From assembly GCF_000002235.5 (NCBI RefSeq), contig NW_022145607.1, positions 1,200,001 to 1,264,000 on the forward strand: a DNA stretch of 64,000 nt, in the 5' to 3' direction. The position numbers and the translations under genes are program-made. This document shows, one piece after another, positions 51,001 to 61,169 of the stretch (positions are counted from its first letter, which is position 1; every line of letters starts with the position of its first letter). The notes under the pieces are model-generated. The model was given only the letters and a program-made list of their open reading frames with translations. It was not told the DNA's origin and searched no databases. The stretch is from Strongylocentrotus purpuratus (lineage: Eukaryota > Echinodermata > Echinoidea > Camarodonta > Strongylocentrotidae).

Positions 51001-53670
51001 TATGTTATAGCTGAGACCATGGGCTATAAAAAAGGGTGACTTTGTTTTTTAATCAGATGTTGGGATCATGTTAAAATTTTCGATCGAAAGTTGAAATAGC
51101 AAATTTTGAAAGAATCATTAGGTGATACGTAACGAAGTCAACGTATCACCTTTTGATTTCGTCAAGATTGTTATTAGGTGATACGTAACGAAGTCTACGT
51201 ATCACCTATTGATTTCGTCAAGATTTTCTTTTTTCTTTTTTATTTTTATTTTATTATTCTTCCTCGATTTTGTTCGCAGGATATCTCAGGACTGAATCGA
51301 GCCATTGTCATGAAACTTTCAATGATGATAGATCTTAGTCTAACTTAGAACTGCGTGACTTTTTAAAGACTCAAAGTCATCGTGACGTCATCTAGGCGCC
51401 ATTTTGTAAAAATCAACTTATGATCATATCTTCATAACGGAAAGTAATTTTACATTCATATTTATCAAGATTAAGATCAATATCCGTCGGGTCAATATGA
51501 GGTCAATAAATGCGCGCAAAAATGCGCGTACGCGTAGGCGCGCGCGTTAATGCGCGCGTAAAATTTTTAATTGCTCAAAATCGTCTTAAATTTTTTTTGC
51601 ATACGTTTCAGGCAATTATAAGCATTTCATAAAAAATCACGCAAAACACGCATTTTTGCACGTTTTCGTTCGTCACGGCCGAACGAAAAATAATTTCTCC
51701 GCAAAAGCTTTTGACCGAATATTCCTCATATTTTTCCGGAAAATTTGATACCATGTTTAGCTCTTTATCACTATTAATAACGGAATGAGCGTCCGTTCAA
51801 GATAACCGTCCGCACGCGCGATTTTTGCAATACATAGCATATAAGGGCAAAAACATGCCTATAAAAAGTCCAGTGGGATGAATAAGGACTGCCAATTTTG
51901 TTGTCATATTTAGATAGAGTATGAGTCGGAGGTATGATTTCATATCTCATTTGGCCATTAAGTACATCTTAACGTCATCATAATGGCCTTGGAAGTCAAA
52001 AATACAAAATTGCATATTATGACGTCATTGTATTTATGGAAAATGTAGTGTATTTCTCTCAATATTCATCGATTCTCTTTGAAATGTCGATATGTTGTAG
52101 ATAAGGCAATTCTCTACAAGATCACTTTTCACTAAGTTTCATTTTAATGAGGTCATCATAGTGCAAAATTCAATTAAAGGCCACATGTCAGAATTTTCGT
52201 CATTTGCGTGTTATGTCTATGGAAGGTGAATTTTGTTCACATCATGAATCTACATGGCATTCATCTATGAGCACTATCTATCTTATGTGTGCTCTGTTTT
52301 CTCCCAAATTGGGGTATGTTATAGCTGAGACCATGGGCTATAAAAAAGGGTGACTTTGTTTTTTAATCAGATGTTGGGATCATGTTAAAATTTTCGATCG
52401 AAAGTTGAAATAGCAAATTTTGAAAGAATCATTAGGTGATACGTAACGAAGTCAACGTATCACCTTTTGATTTCGTCAAGATTGTTATTAGGTGATACGT
52501 AACGAAGTCTACGTATCACCTATTGATTTCGTCAAGATTTTCTTTTTTATTTTTATTTTTTATTTTATTATTCTTCCTCGATTTTGTTCGCAGGATATCT
52601 CAGGACTGAATCGAGCCATTGTCATGAAACTTTCAATGATGATAGATCTTAGTCTAACTTAGAACTGCGTGACTTTTTAAAGACTCAAAGTCATCGTGAC
52701 GTCATCCAGGCGCCATTTTGTAAAAATCAACTTATGATCATATCTTCATAACGGAAAGTAATTTTACATTCATATTTATCAAGATTAAGATCAATATCCG
52801 TCGGGTCAATATGAGGTCAATAAATGCGCGCAAAAATGCGCGTACGCGTAGGCGCGCGCGTTAATGCGCGCGTAAAATTTTTAATTGCTCAAAATCGTCT
52901 TAAATTTTTTTTGCATACGTTTCAGGCAATTATAAGCATTTCATAAAAAATCACGCAAAACACGCATTTTTGCACGTTTTCGTTCGTCACGGCCGAACGA
53001 AAAATAATTTCTCCGCAAAAGCTTTTGACCGAATATTCCTCATATTTTTCCGGAAAATTTGATACCATGTTTAGCTCTTTATCACTATTAATAACGGAAT
53101 GAGCGTCCGTTCAAGATAACCGTCCGCACGCGCGATTTTTGCAATACATAGCATATAAGGGCAAAAACATGCCTATAAAAAGTCCAGTGGGATGAATAAG
53201 GACTGCCAATTTTGTTGTCATATTTAGATAGAGTATGAGTCGGAGGTATGATTTCATATCTCATTTGGCCATTAAGTACATCTTAACGTCATCATAATGG
53301 CCTTGGAAGTCAAAAATACAAAATTGCATATTATGACGTCATTGTATTTATGGAAAATGTAGTGTATTTCTCTCAATATTCATCGATTCTCTTTGAAATG
53401 TCGATATGTTGTAGATAAGGCAATTCTCTACAAGATCACTTTTCACTAAGTTTCATTTTAATGAGGTCATCATAGTGCAAAATTCAATTAAAGGCCACAT
53501 GTCAGAATTTTCGTCATTTGCGTGTTATGTCTATGGAAGGTGAATTTTGTTCACATCATGAATCTACATGGCATTCATCTATGAGCACTATCTATCTTAT
53601 GTGTGCTCTGTTTTCTCCCAAATTGGGGTATGTTATAGCTGAGACCATGGGCTATAAAAAAGGGTGACTT

Positions 53671-53785
53671 AGTTTTTTGATCAGATGATGAGATCATATC
53701 ACAATTTTCAGTTGAATGTTAAAATGATGAATATGTCACGTATGTCCTTTTTGTGAAACTTAAACGTTAGCAGTGTCCTCGTATT
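53671..53785 (+). repeat. Diverged terminal monomer end of array B
   Basis: AGTTTTTTGATCAGATGATG, TCACGTATGTCC and ACGTTAGCAGTGTCCTCG match the end of array A although the arrays themselves differ. This marks a shared ancestral boundary. Confidence 0.7.
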
Positions 53786-53939
53786 TGAAATTATGTAAGG
53801 AAACCCTTTTACTTTCTAGACTTTACTCTCAGACACTATTGAGTGACTGACTGACATCTTTTTTTCTCTGGTAATAAAATACATAAAATGAGCGTTATAG
53901 AGAACATGAGCATTCGGCTACATTAATAACCCACTCTGT

Positions 53940-54690
53940 TCTCATTGTTCATTTCCTATTCAAGACTTGAATAATGACGAACTTCATTCAATATTTGGTA
54001 GTAATACTACATATACTTATACTGATATCAATGATTTAAACTATTTATCCGAAAAAGAATATGAGTTTCATTTCAGTAGGTTTCTGAACTGTAAATATTA
54101 TATTGATGAGGATTTTACGACTGAATTCAGTAACATTAACTATCATTTTAGTATTTTACATTTTAATTCGCGTAGTTTAAACATACATTGTAATGCTTTA
54201 TCCAATTTCATCTGTACTTATGTATAGAAACTTGGGTTAATGATAGTACGCCACTATTATTCAATGTGTCTGGTCATTCATTTATACATTTTAATCGCCA
54301 AGTAGAAAAGAGTAGAGGTGTTGGTCTATTGGTCGCTGACAATTTTGAATATGAAATACGCAATGATATATTTATATTATACCCATCATACAACTATGAA
54401 TCACTGTTTATTGAAAGCAATTTGCCGAGACATAATAATATTATTGTAGGTGTCATATATAGGAAACCCCAATCAAATATCAATGATTTCATCCCTGTCT
54501 TTGAAATTTTTTTACAAAAAACACATACTGAACATAAACAGGTTTATATAATGGGAGATTTTAACATTGATCCCGTGAAATTTACTGGCAATGCTGTATG
54601 TAATTTCTTGAGCGAAATACATTCAAATCTTTGTATTTCTTTAATTGACAAGCCTTTAAGAAAGACTGACGGATCAATATCCCTCTAATC
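53940..54690 (+). pseudogene. Non-LTR retrotransposon endonuclease fragment (frameshifted)
   Basis: Frame 3 to about 54224 reads a leader and then ILHFNSRSLN, the usual start of an apurinic-type endonuclease (EEP fold) in non-LTR elements. Frame 2 then continues with IETWVNDSTPLL, GVGLLVAD, YESLFIES, GVIYRKPQSN and YIMGDFNID. These correspond to the catalytic ETW and GDFN motifs and the YRPP-like strand. The switch of frame near 54210-54224 cuts the protein just before the catalytic Glu. A stop at 54686-54688 falls where IDH-type residues are expected. No reverse transcriptase follows, so this is a truncated dead copy. A CR1/L2/Daphne-type element is plausible but not proven. Confidence 0.7.
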
Positions 54691-55000
54691 CACATTCCTT
54701 ATACAGTGACAGTATATATCCATCCGATATTTAAAGATTTTATTTTCAAGCAACTAGTGAATCTCACGTCGACAACTCAAAATGATCGCTAATGTATTCT
54801 CACATTTATTTTGACTTTTCATTTACGCCGGGACATCGTGACGTCATACACTATTCATTTTTAATTATTCAGGCATAAGCTCTTATTTATCAATTACATT
54901 TTCATTTCTATGAATAAGATAAAAATCGTCAAAATGCGTTCTTCATGATGTAAATTAGAGTCAAAGGTGTAACTGGTTACTGCACAGAGTCAATGGTCAT
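54691..55000 (+). mobile_element. 3' part of expanded element U4, left of the Harbinger insertion
   Basis: From about 54886 the sequence again matches the 3' region of U2, U3 and U5: TATCAATTACATTTTCATTT, AAAATCGTCAAAATGCGTTC, and GTGTAACTGGTTACTGCACAG. It is interrupted at 55003 and resumes at 61185. The segment 54691-54885 holds nothing I recognise. Confidence 0.6.
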
Positions 55001-55018
55001 ATAGGCCCGAATTCACAA
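55001..55018. repeat. Left ATA target duplication and left 15-bp terminal inverted repeat
   Basis: ATA, then GGCCCGAATTCACAA. It matches the right end at 61170-61187 exactly in inverted orientation. Confidence 0.9.
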
Positions 55019-55195
55019 CGGAGGTCTGAGGACAGACCCGGTTTGATCAGACCAAGGTTTGTACAAACCTCGGTCTGAGCTCAAACCTGGTTTATTTTCA
55101 AACCCATTCCACAAAGGAAGGTTTGTATAAACCTTGGTCTGTAATTCCCAAACCTCCGACCAAGGTTTGTAAAACTAGTCTCAGCCATAGGGTTT
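55019..55195. repeat. Left subterminal motif cluster
   Basis: Many copies of AAGGTTTG, CAAACCT, GGTCTGAG and CAGACC occur in both orientations, forming short palindromes such as AGGTTTGTACAAACCT. They are plausible binding sites for the element's transposase or Myb-like partner (inference). Confidence 0.6.
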
Positions 55196-55814
55196 CTAAC
55201 ATAATTTTTATGGGCTAGGGTTTAAATGTTAAGAATTGAAAAAACTGTTAAACTAAGCATTCTTAGTACGATCCGGACATCTTAATGAGCAATCTTGAAA
55301 AGATGATGGTTAGAACATCTCTGAAATAAACTTTTGAATTGTATTTTCATGAATTAATCGAACCAAACTGGCGCGCCGATGCAGAAAGTGCCCCACGTAC
55401 TCACATTTGTGTGGTGCTGGTGAAGCACTCAATCTGACCCAGAACAAATTGACATCGGCACCTGAAAACCTTCGTTAGATAAATACATCTAAGGTTGTCA
55501 AGGGCTCTTTTAAATTAACTGTAAGAGTCTTATTGTTTTGGGGGTTACACATTCTTATCAATAAAATCACCTAATAATAATAATAATAATAATGATTTAA
55601 TATGAATTAAGTTTTTATTGTGATTAATATATTAATTCATTTGATTGCAATTGTTAATTACTATACATCTATATGGTTATTTTGTTAGAATGGTCAATCA
55701 ATTATTATTTTAACTAGTTCCCCGTTTGTTTCCCCAACTGGCTATTTTTTTCACATCAAAATTGCAACTGGTAAATGATTTGTTTCCATATAATATTAAT
55801 TTTTAAAAATTCCT
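55196..55814. other. Harbinger interior, no gene seen
   Basis: AT-rich, with an (AAT)n run at about 55574-55592. Nothing coding is visible. Confidence 0.4.
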
Positions 55815-56165
55815 CTATGGCCATCTTTTCTTTCTCTCTCCCTCCCTGTCTCTTTCTCTGTCCCCGTCCCTCTCTCTTTCTACCCATTTTTGTTCTCTCT
55901 CCCTCCCTTTCTCTATTAATTCTTTTTCTTTCTCCCCTCTTTCTCTATTCATCTTTCTCTCTCTCCCTCCCTGTCTCTTTCTCTGTCCCCGTCCCTCCTC
56001 TCTTTCTATACCCATTTTTGTTCTCTCTCCTTTTCTCTCTATTAATTCTTTTTCTTTCTCCCCTCTCTCTCTCTCTCTCTCTCCCTCCCTTTCTCTCTCT
56101 ATTAATTTTTTTCTTTGTCCCCTCTCTCTCTCTATTCAACTTTCTCTCTCTCTCTCTTCTTCTTC
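55815..56165. repeat. Polypyrimidine (CT/CCCT)n tract
   Basis: It has an internal near-duplicate: TCTCTCTCCCTCCCTGTCTC and TCTGTCCCCGTCCCTC occur twice about 120 bases apart. Open frames on both strands here are composition artefacts. Confidence 0.85.
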
Positions 56166-56224
56166 TTTTTTGCAATGAAACACATAATGCAAAACCATGC
56201 AAACTGCAAACACACACATCTGCA

Positions 56225-56265
56225 CCCCCCCCCCAAAAAAAAAAAGGGGGAGAAAGAGAGAGAGA
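56225..56265. repeat. C/A/G homopolymer block with (GA)n
   Basis: A C-run, then an A-run, then GGGGG, followed by GAGAGAGAGA. A typical slippage-prone site. Confidence 0.8.
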
Positions 56266-56269
56266 GATA

Positions 56270-57130
56270 ATCTGACACATATCTATTTCAGTTATCTTTG
56301 TAAATATATGAAAGCAAGAATATTGTATTTGTATTTTCATGTTTTACATAAATAATTGAGCATACAACACAATAGTAATCTACCGTTTGTTCAAACAATG
56401 CAGTTCACATTTGTAAATTTTGTAGCATGCTTATATGAAATATAGCCCACTAGAGGTTAAGAGAGGCTCTGGAAGGCCAATTAAAAGTCTCACTGTAGCG
56501 CTATTAGCAGAAAGAAAATCAGAAATACAACAAAATGGGTGACGAAAATTCAAATTTGCACATAAAAGTTCTTTAATTCTGACTTCGCTTAGTACAGTAA
56601 ATAATATTTGTTCGAATACTCTCCCCTAGCTGCCAACCAAATAATTTATATTGACCCACCCCTCAACTCAGCAGTACAATGCTAATTATAGTTAAATCGG
56701 GTGCATTTAATCTATAGAGAACACTTAATTACAAATACCGTCAGAGTGACAACAAATACTTATCAACTAAACATAACATCAAAAATATTCAACACCCAGG
56801 TTCTTGATGTAATGCTGCATAACTACGAAGTATTGTGGGAACACCAAGGAGGGGCCGTATTTTGAAATACTCTTAGTATTGATGAGGCATGGAACGTCCT
56901 CATCCTTGCATTTAATAAATATGCGCTCAATCACACATCTCCCTTTTTTGTGTGTGAAGTGTTAAAGCCCCACTGTACTACTTTTAGCTACTTGCTCCCT
57001 CTATATAGAAAACTTCCCCAATCTGTGCCTGTTAATCCCCCATGATCCTCTTTTTCTTATGTTAATTGAGAACTGAATTGATGAGATAGCCTCCCGTCAG
57101 TGACCTTGCTGGGTTGTCTAATCCTCTTTG
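56270..57130. other. Harbinger interior, no gene seen
   Basis: AT-rich non-coding sequence; no conserved motif recognised on either strand. Confidence 0.35.
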
Positions 57131-57223
57131 GCTGAACTAGTACAGATGGCCTTTAAAGCACATCTGTGGTCGACCCTCTGAATGAAGAAATGGCTTCTGA
57201 TGAGGCAGAGAAGGCATGGATAC
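57130..57223 (-). pseudogene. Possible 3' exon of the Harbinger transposase (decayed)
   Basis: On the minus strand the acceptor ATTTTGCAG precedes an exon starting (G)YPC, as in the GDSGYPC... segment after the second catalytic Asp of Harbinger transposases. Downstream the expected catalytic-Glu region is not readable in one frame. A tentative call based on position, splice site and the first residues only. Confidence 0.3.
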
Positions 57224-57289
57224 CTGCAAAATTGAATGAACAAAATAAACAATATCATAAACAATATTTTTAATTTCGACTTGTTCATT

Positions 57290-57320
57290 TTTTTTCTTGG
57301 AGGGGGGTGGGGGGGGGGGT
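57290..57320. repeat. Poly-G tract
   Basis: Two G-runs (6 G, then 11 G) separated by GT at about 57302-57319. Confidence 0.85.
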
Positions 57321-57646
57321 AATACTATAGAAAGGATACAATGTATTGTACACATAATCAGGAATTATTCAATCCTGTGTCACTAATACAAAAACTATGA
57401 GGTTCCACTTGACAACAAACTAATCAAGTTGCATCCAGATATCAAAAACATTAATTGTGATTTGTGAACTGAAATTTAAAAGCACATGAGCTCGTTTGAA
57501 TTAATTACTTAATGCGAGTTGTTACTATATTACCAAATGAACATTCCTAACATGTCACATGTTGGCCAAATACAAAAAAGGAAACAAGATTGATTAAGAA
57601 AAAGAATAAACAAATGTTTTCATATAAAGAAATAATCTACAGTACC

Positions 57647-57808
57647 TACCCTATAGTCTATCTCCAAGAATCAACTGTTATTCATATGCCCTAGCATCAA
57701 GCTGTCAATTCAGTGCACACTCAGAAAAGATCCTGGCATCGTGGCTGCTACCAGTCCAGGCCACCTTGCAACGATACTAGTTATTTTCCCAGCATAATCA
57801 CAGACAAC
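57647..57808 (-). pseudogene. Harbinger transposase exon with HDAR motif (frameshifted)
   Basis: The minus-strand acceptor TTGACAG ends at 57809. The exon then reads VVCDYAGKITSIVARWPG, the canonical strand leading to the second catalytic Asp. The frame breaks near 57745-57757. In the next frame SHDARIFSECALN follows, with HDAR at 57743-57732 carrying the second Asp of the DDE triad. A LILGD segment further on matches the usual LLGD-GYP block, again with a lesion. It joins the VDGTH exon in phase 0. Function is probably lost in this copy. Confidence 0.7.
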
Positions 57809-57809
57809 C

Positions 57810-58690
57810 TGTCAATATGAAATAACATGTTGGCATTCATTAGTTATGAAAACTCACTCATTTCACACTTCAGATAGGCCGTGAAATGTATAAATTTCAC
57901 TTGTTATTTATGGTAATTAATGCAAATGCAGTTGAATATGTGATAATTGCTTTTCAATATCTATTCATACAACAAAAATTGGAAGAAAATTCTAATTACC
58001 CTATATTTATTGACTGATGAAGTATTTCTTCATTTTTAACTCATGTTTTCATTGTTTATCTTGTAACAATGTAAACAAAAATAATCTCACTTTTAACAAA
58101 ACATTTCGAGCCTAAAACAACAAATGCTTTGTTTGTGTGTGGGGGGGGGGGGAGGGGGTACCCACTCTCGCATCTTTTTATTGGAAATGAACCTGTTTGT
58201 TTTTCTATAGTTTAAAATATATAGTGGTAATTGCCATTGATCAATTTACATGCTTCTCTTTGTTGTTTTTTCTTTCATTGATCAATGGCAAAAACAGTGG
58301 CCCAATTGCCATGGCCATCAACAAAATATCAGAAATCTAGAGGTCATATCCGTATTGCCAATAGAAGGATGGAACAAGTTTTGATTTTTCAAATTTCCCT
58401 TTCGTTAAAAAGATATTAACGAGTGTTAGGATTTTTAAGTTTAACTATCCATTGGATATTCTTAACTGTGTACAAAGGCAGGGAAATGAGTACCTGTACG
58501 CGAATATTACTTTAATATCCATTTGGCCACTAGAAATCTTGCATTGGTCACCAATGAATTAGCATGGATGTACAACACACAAGACTGGAGAGTGTATATA
58601 TCTAATGTGAAAATTTTGCAAGGTACAAAAAAAAAGGTCTAAAGGGAAAGCCGTGCTGGATCCAGTCATGATGTATTCATTTATTCTCAC
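57810..58690 (-). other. Intron between the two recognised transposase exons
   Basis: Minus-strand donor gtgaga at 58690 and acceptor cag at 57809. It contains a poly-G tract at 58140-58160 and the inverted pair ATTGATCAATGGC / GCCATTGATCAAT at 58231-58290. No gene seen. Confidence 0.5.
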
Positions 58691-58912
58691 CTGAACATCG
58701 ATGGAGTACCTGTTCTTCCTATTGAAGTAGTACCTGGCTCTTGCCCCACCAGGGCTCCTGATGTAAACATGTGTCCCATCAACAGCAACTCCTGGAAATC
58801 TGCAGTACTGGAAAAACTGCTTCTGAATAGTAGTCACTATTGCCTTGTAACTTGTAGGAAACTTCATGACTTGTCCCTTTCTTCTGACAACAGCTTCGGA
58901 AACATCCCTCAC
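58691..58912 (-). pseudogene. Harbinger transposase exon with VDGTH motif
   Basis: Reading leftward from 58912 the exon gives RDVSEAVV, MKFPTSYKAIVTTIQKQF, FPGVAVDGTHVYIRSPGG and YYFNRKNRYSIDVQ, then the donor gtgaga. FPGV-x-DGTH holds the first catalytic Asp of the DDE_Tnp_4 (HARBI1-like) nuclease, and NRKxxYSIxVQ is the family's next block. This exon itself is intact. Just upstream are in-frame stops, so an intron or decay must lie near 58912-58920; no clear acceptor is seen. The protein would cut and rejoin the element ends in the nucleus. Confidence 0.8.
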
Positions 58913-58919
58913 TCACTAC

Positions 58920-59740
58920 TCTCCATTCGGCAAACAGATGAATATGACACGGCATGCCACCTCCTCACGGTGCATCCTTTAGATCGAATTACCTTTTTAA
59001 AAAAATTAAAAAAACAAGCATTCAAATAAATCATTTTTTTGCTGGTTTATGCTATTATATTTTTACATCCCCAACTGTCACTGTCACTTTACAAAAAAAA
59101 AAATCCTGATTTCTAGATGTGGTGTGAATCAATTTAACGTAAAAGACAAAATTGTCTATGCCTTTTCTAATCTCCTTCACGGCTTCACCTTTTGAAAAAT
59201 AAGTTTAAGTAGTTAAGTAGTTTTACACAAAACAAGAAATCACAAACCTGTTTCCAACACATAATCTGAATAATTTCCTCATGTATTAAAGCCAAATAAC
59301 AGTATTGGGAAATGCCCCACACACAAATTATGAACATTAATGCTCCCATCACCTACAGTACCATGTAAAAGAATAAATATCATAACTAATCTATCAATGT
59401 ATCGAATATGACAGAAAATGCTTAGAAATTGAATAAATTTATGTAAATGCACATGTGTATTGCATTGGGGGCTTGCACGGTCGTAGGCAGACCAGCGAAG
59501 CGGGGCAAACGAACAGTGAATTTAGGCGGTCAACATGAATTGAAATATTTCTGCATTTTAATAACGACACTAGTCTAGGGTTGGATATTACAACAGAAGC
59601 CCTTTTTTGTATAGCTATGTTAACAATATTCATCAAGTAGTTTGGCCATGTTTTCAGCAACTTTCCCAATACAGAATTTGAATTCAAAGTAGCCTACCTC
59701 AATCTAAAACAAAAGGCTCATCATCCAGCGGGTTTTCCCA
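58920..59740. other. Harbinger interior, no gene seen
   Basis: AT-rich, no family motif. An 82-codon minus-strand frame at 59439-59687 has no recognisable content. Confidence 0.35.
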
Positions 59741-59749
59741 ATCTCAGAC

Positions 59750-59845
59750 TCAGAGGCCTCTGCCCGGTTGTGCTGCTATATATTGCTCCAGCTCCTCCTT
59801 CAGGTACACCAGCTCATTATGCCGAATCAGCTGCATTTCTACCAT
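59750..59845 (-). CDS. Possible last exon of a second (Myb-like accessory) Harbinger protein
   Basis: On the minus strand, CTAATAAAG is a plausible acceptor just before MVEMQLIRHNELVYLKEELE, which continues to a stop at 59750-59752. The peptide is a short helical, Leu/Glu-rich tail. Harbinger elements usually carry a second gene for a Myb/SANT protein, and such tails end with similar helices. No Myb domain was identified upstream, so the link is inference. Confidence 0.3.
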   Translation of the reverse strand: MVEMQLIRHNELVYLKEELEQYIAAQPGRGL

Positions 59846-59849
59846 CTTT

Positions 59850-60889
59850 ATTAGAGTGAAGATAAAATTAAACAAATGTTTAAACAATGTTTTTAAATTA
59901 AAGAAATGTTATTACTTGTGCTTGTGACTTTGTGGGTGATCCTTGCTCTGGAGACTAAGCCAGTTAATTAAGACAATCAGAACCAGATCTAAATTTAATA
60001 AAACTAAGCTTTGCTTGTCACGACTCATACTAGATCTAGTCATAGACAGAAATAACCGTCTGAGTGATATGGGTCATTTCTTTAATAAAAATAATATTAA
60101 AACTGACATTTGTTGACATTCTATAATCGGAGGTCTAGTGGAGCCAGGCGTAGTCTCAGTGAACAACCGGCGATATAGAGAGACTGAAGCTTTTGGTCCA
60201 TGCCTGTCAGTGTGATTCATTTTGGGGAACATTGGCATTGCTGATGCCATTTTAATTTCTATTTATTTAGGTACCAGTGTCAGTGAAACAAGTCAAGTGA
60301 TGGACATCATTGCCAGGCCTATACTAGGCTAGAGCCTGCATGGTATTATTATCATTATCATGAATTTGTAATAACTAGTGTAGGTCTAGGCCTATTCTAA
60401 TAGGCATGTGTCATGGCATTGCTGACAACAAGACGAAATTAAACATGACAGTCATACTGACATACTCAGATATAGCCTACAGCTACTGTAGGCCCGGCTA
60501 GGCCCAACTCCAGCCCAGGGTCAGAGGGTGCGAGCTCCCCCGCCGCCTTGGGCGTTGGACTCGAGCTCCCTCGGACTCAGTCCCTGAACTCTGGAATTGA
60601 GAGGCCGTCGGATATGTAAACACCGAACATTTCATGGAAAATGGAAAGTTATAAAGCATATCACATATTGAAATGTCAGTAACGTGAAGAGTATGGATTC
60701 GACTACATGTACAGGTTTTATACTTACGATTTTAAGGAAAGGATCGAGAGATTGAGAGATTTCAATTGCACTACAATCGGGCTGACCAGATACTATCGCA
60801 GATTGTTTTGGCGGTGAATTATTTGGATAAAATCAATCGAGCATAAATTATCTCCACCCAGTGCTGCATCCTGATTGGTTGATAGCTCT
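59850..60889. other. Harbinger interior, possible 5' region of minus-strand genes
   Basis: A GC-richer patch lies at 60490-60620. An inverted CCAAT box (minus strand AACCAATCAGG, near 60870-60880) could serve a minus-strand promoter. No conserved coding motif was found. Confidence 0.3.
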
Positions 60890-61169
60890 CAAACCAGGTT
60901 TGAGAAATTACAAACCTCCTATCTGAGCAGTCTGTAAATTTCGGGTCTGATGACGTACATAAACCTGGTCTGAGGACAAACCTTGCTTTGTGAAATGTAA
61001 TTTCAGACCAAGGTCTGAACTCAAACCTGAAACGCGTCATATGACGTACATAAACCTTGGTCTGAGGACAAACCGGCTTTGTGAAATGCATTTCAGACCA
61101 AGGTCTGAACCAAGGTCTAAAACGCGTCATATGACGTACGTAAACCTTGGTCTGAGCTCAAACCTTGCT
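60890..61169. repeat. Right subterminal tandem repeats of the Harbinger element
   Basis: Nearly three units of about 90 bp start at about 60953, 61042 and 61132. Each has GACGTACATAAACCTTGGTC, GAGGACAAACC, GCTTTGTGAAATG and CAGACCAAGGTCTGAAC. The first two end in ACGCGTCATAT. The last unit runs into the terminal inverted repeat. The motifs match the left cluster in inverse orientation. Confidence 0.7.

Larger units (their letters stand above)
40721..53785 (+). repeat. Array B: 10 tandem copies of a monomer with 1314-bp period
   Basis: The first monomer (40721-41922) begins right after the CTAG of U3 with a TTA-rich tract and lacks the junction palindrome. The next nine start AGGTGATACGTAACGAAG at 41923, 43237, 44551, 45865, 47179, 48492, 49806, 51120 and 52434; spacing is 1313-1314. 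The last diverges after 53670 into the same terminal sequence that ends array A. Relative to array A the body carries fixed differences (for example GTCCAGTGGGATG for GTCCATTGGGATG). Each junction has two palindromes instead of one, which accounts for most of the extra length. Confidence 0.95.

Noticed and set aside
7502..53785. CRISPR-like regular repeats
   Set aside because: Repeats are over 1.2 kb with no unique spacers, in a eukaryotic transposon context.
55775..56340. 166- and 131-codon frames rich in Ser/Leu or Arg/Glu
   Set aside because: They are translations of the polypyrimidine tract inside the Harbinger element, open by composition on both strands.
60074..60250. 58-codon minus-strand frame starting MASAMPMFPK
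   Set aside because: It lies where a first exon of a Harbinger gene might be, but no family motif or convincing donor site supports it.
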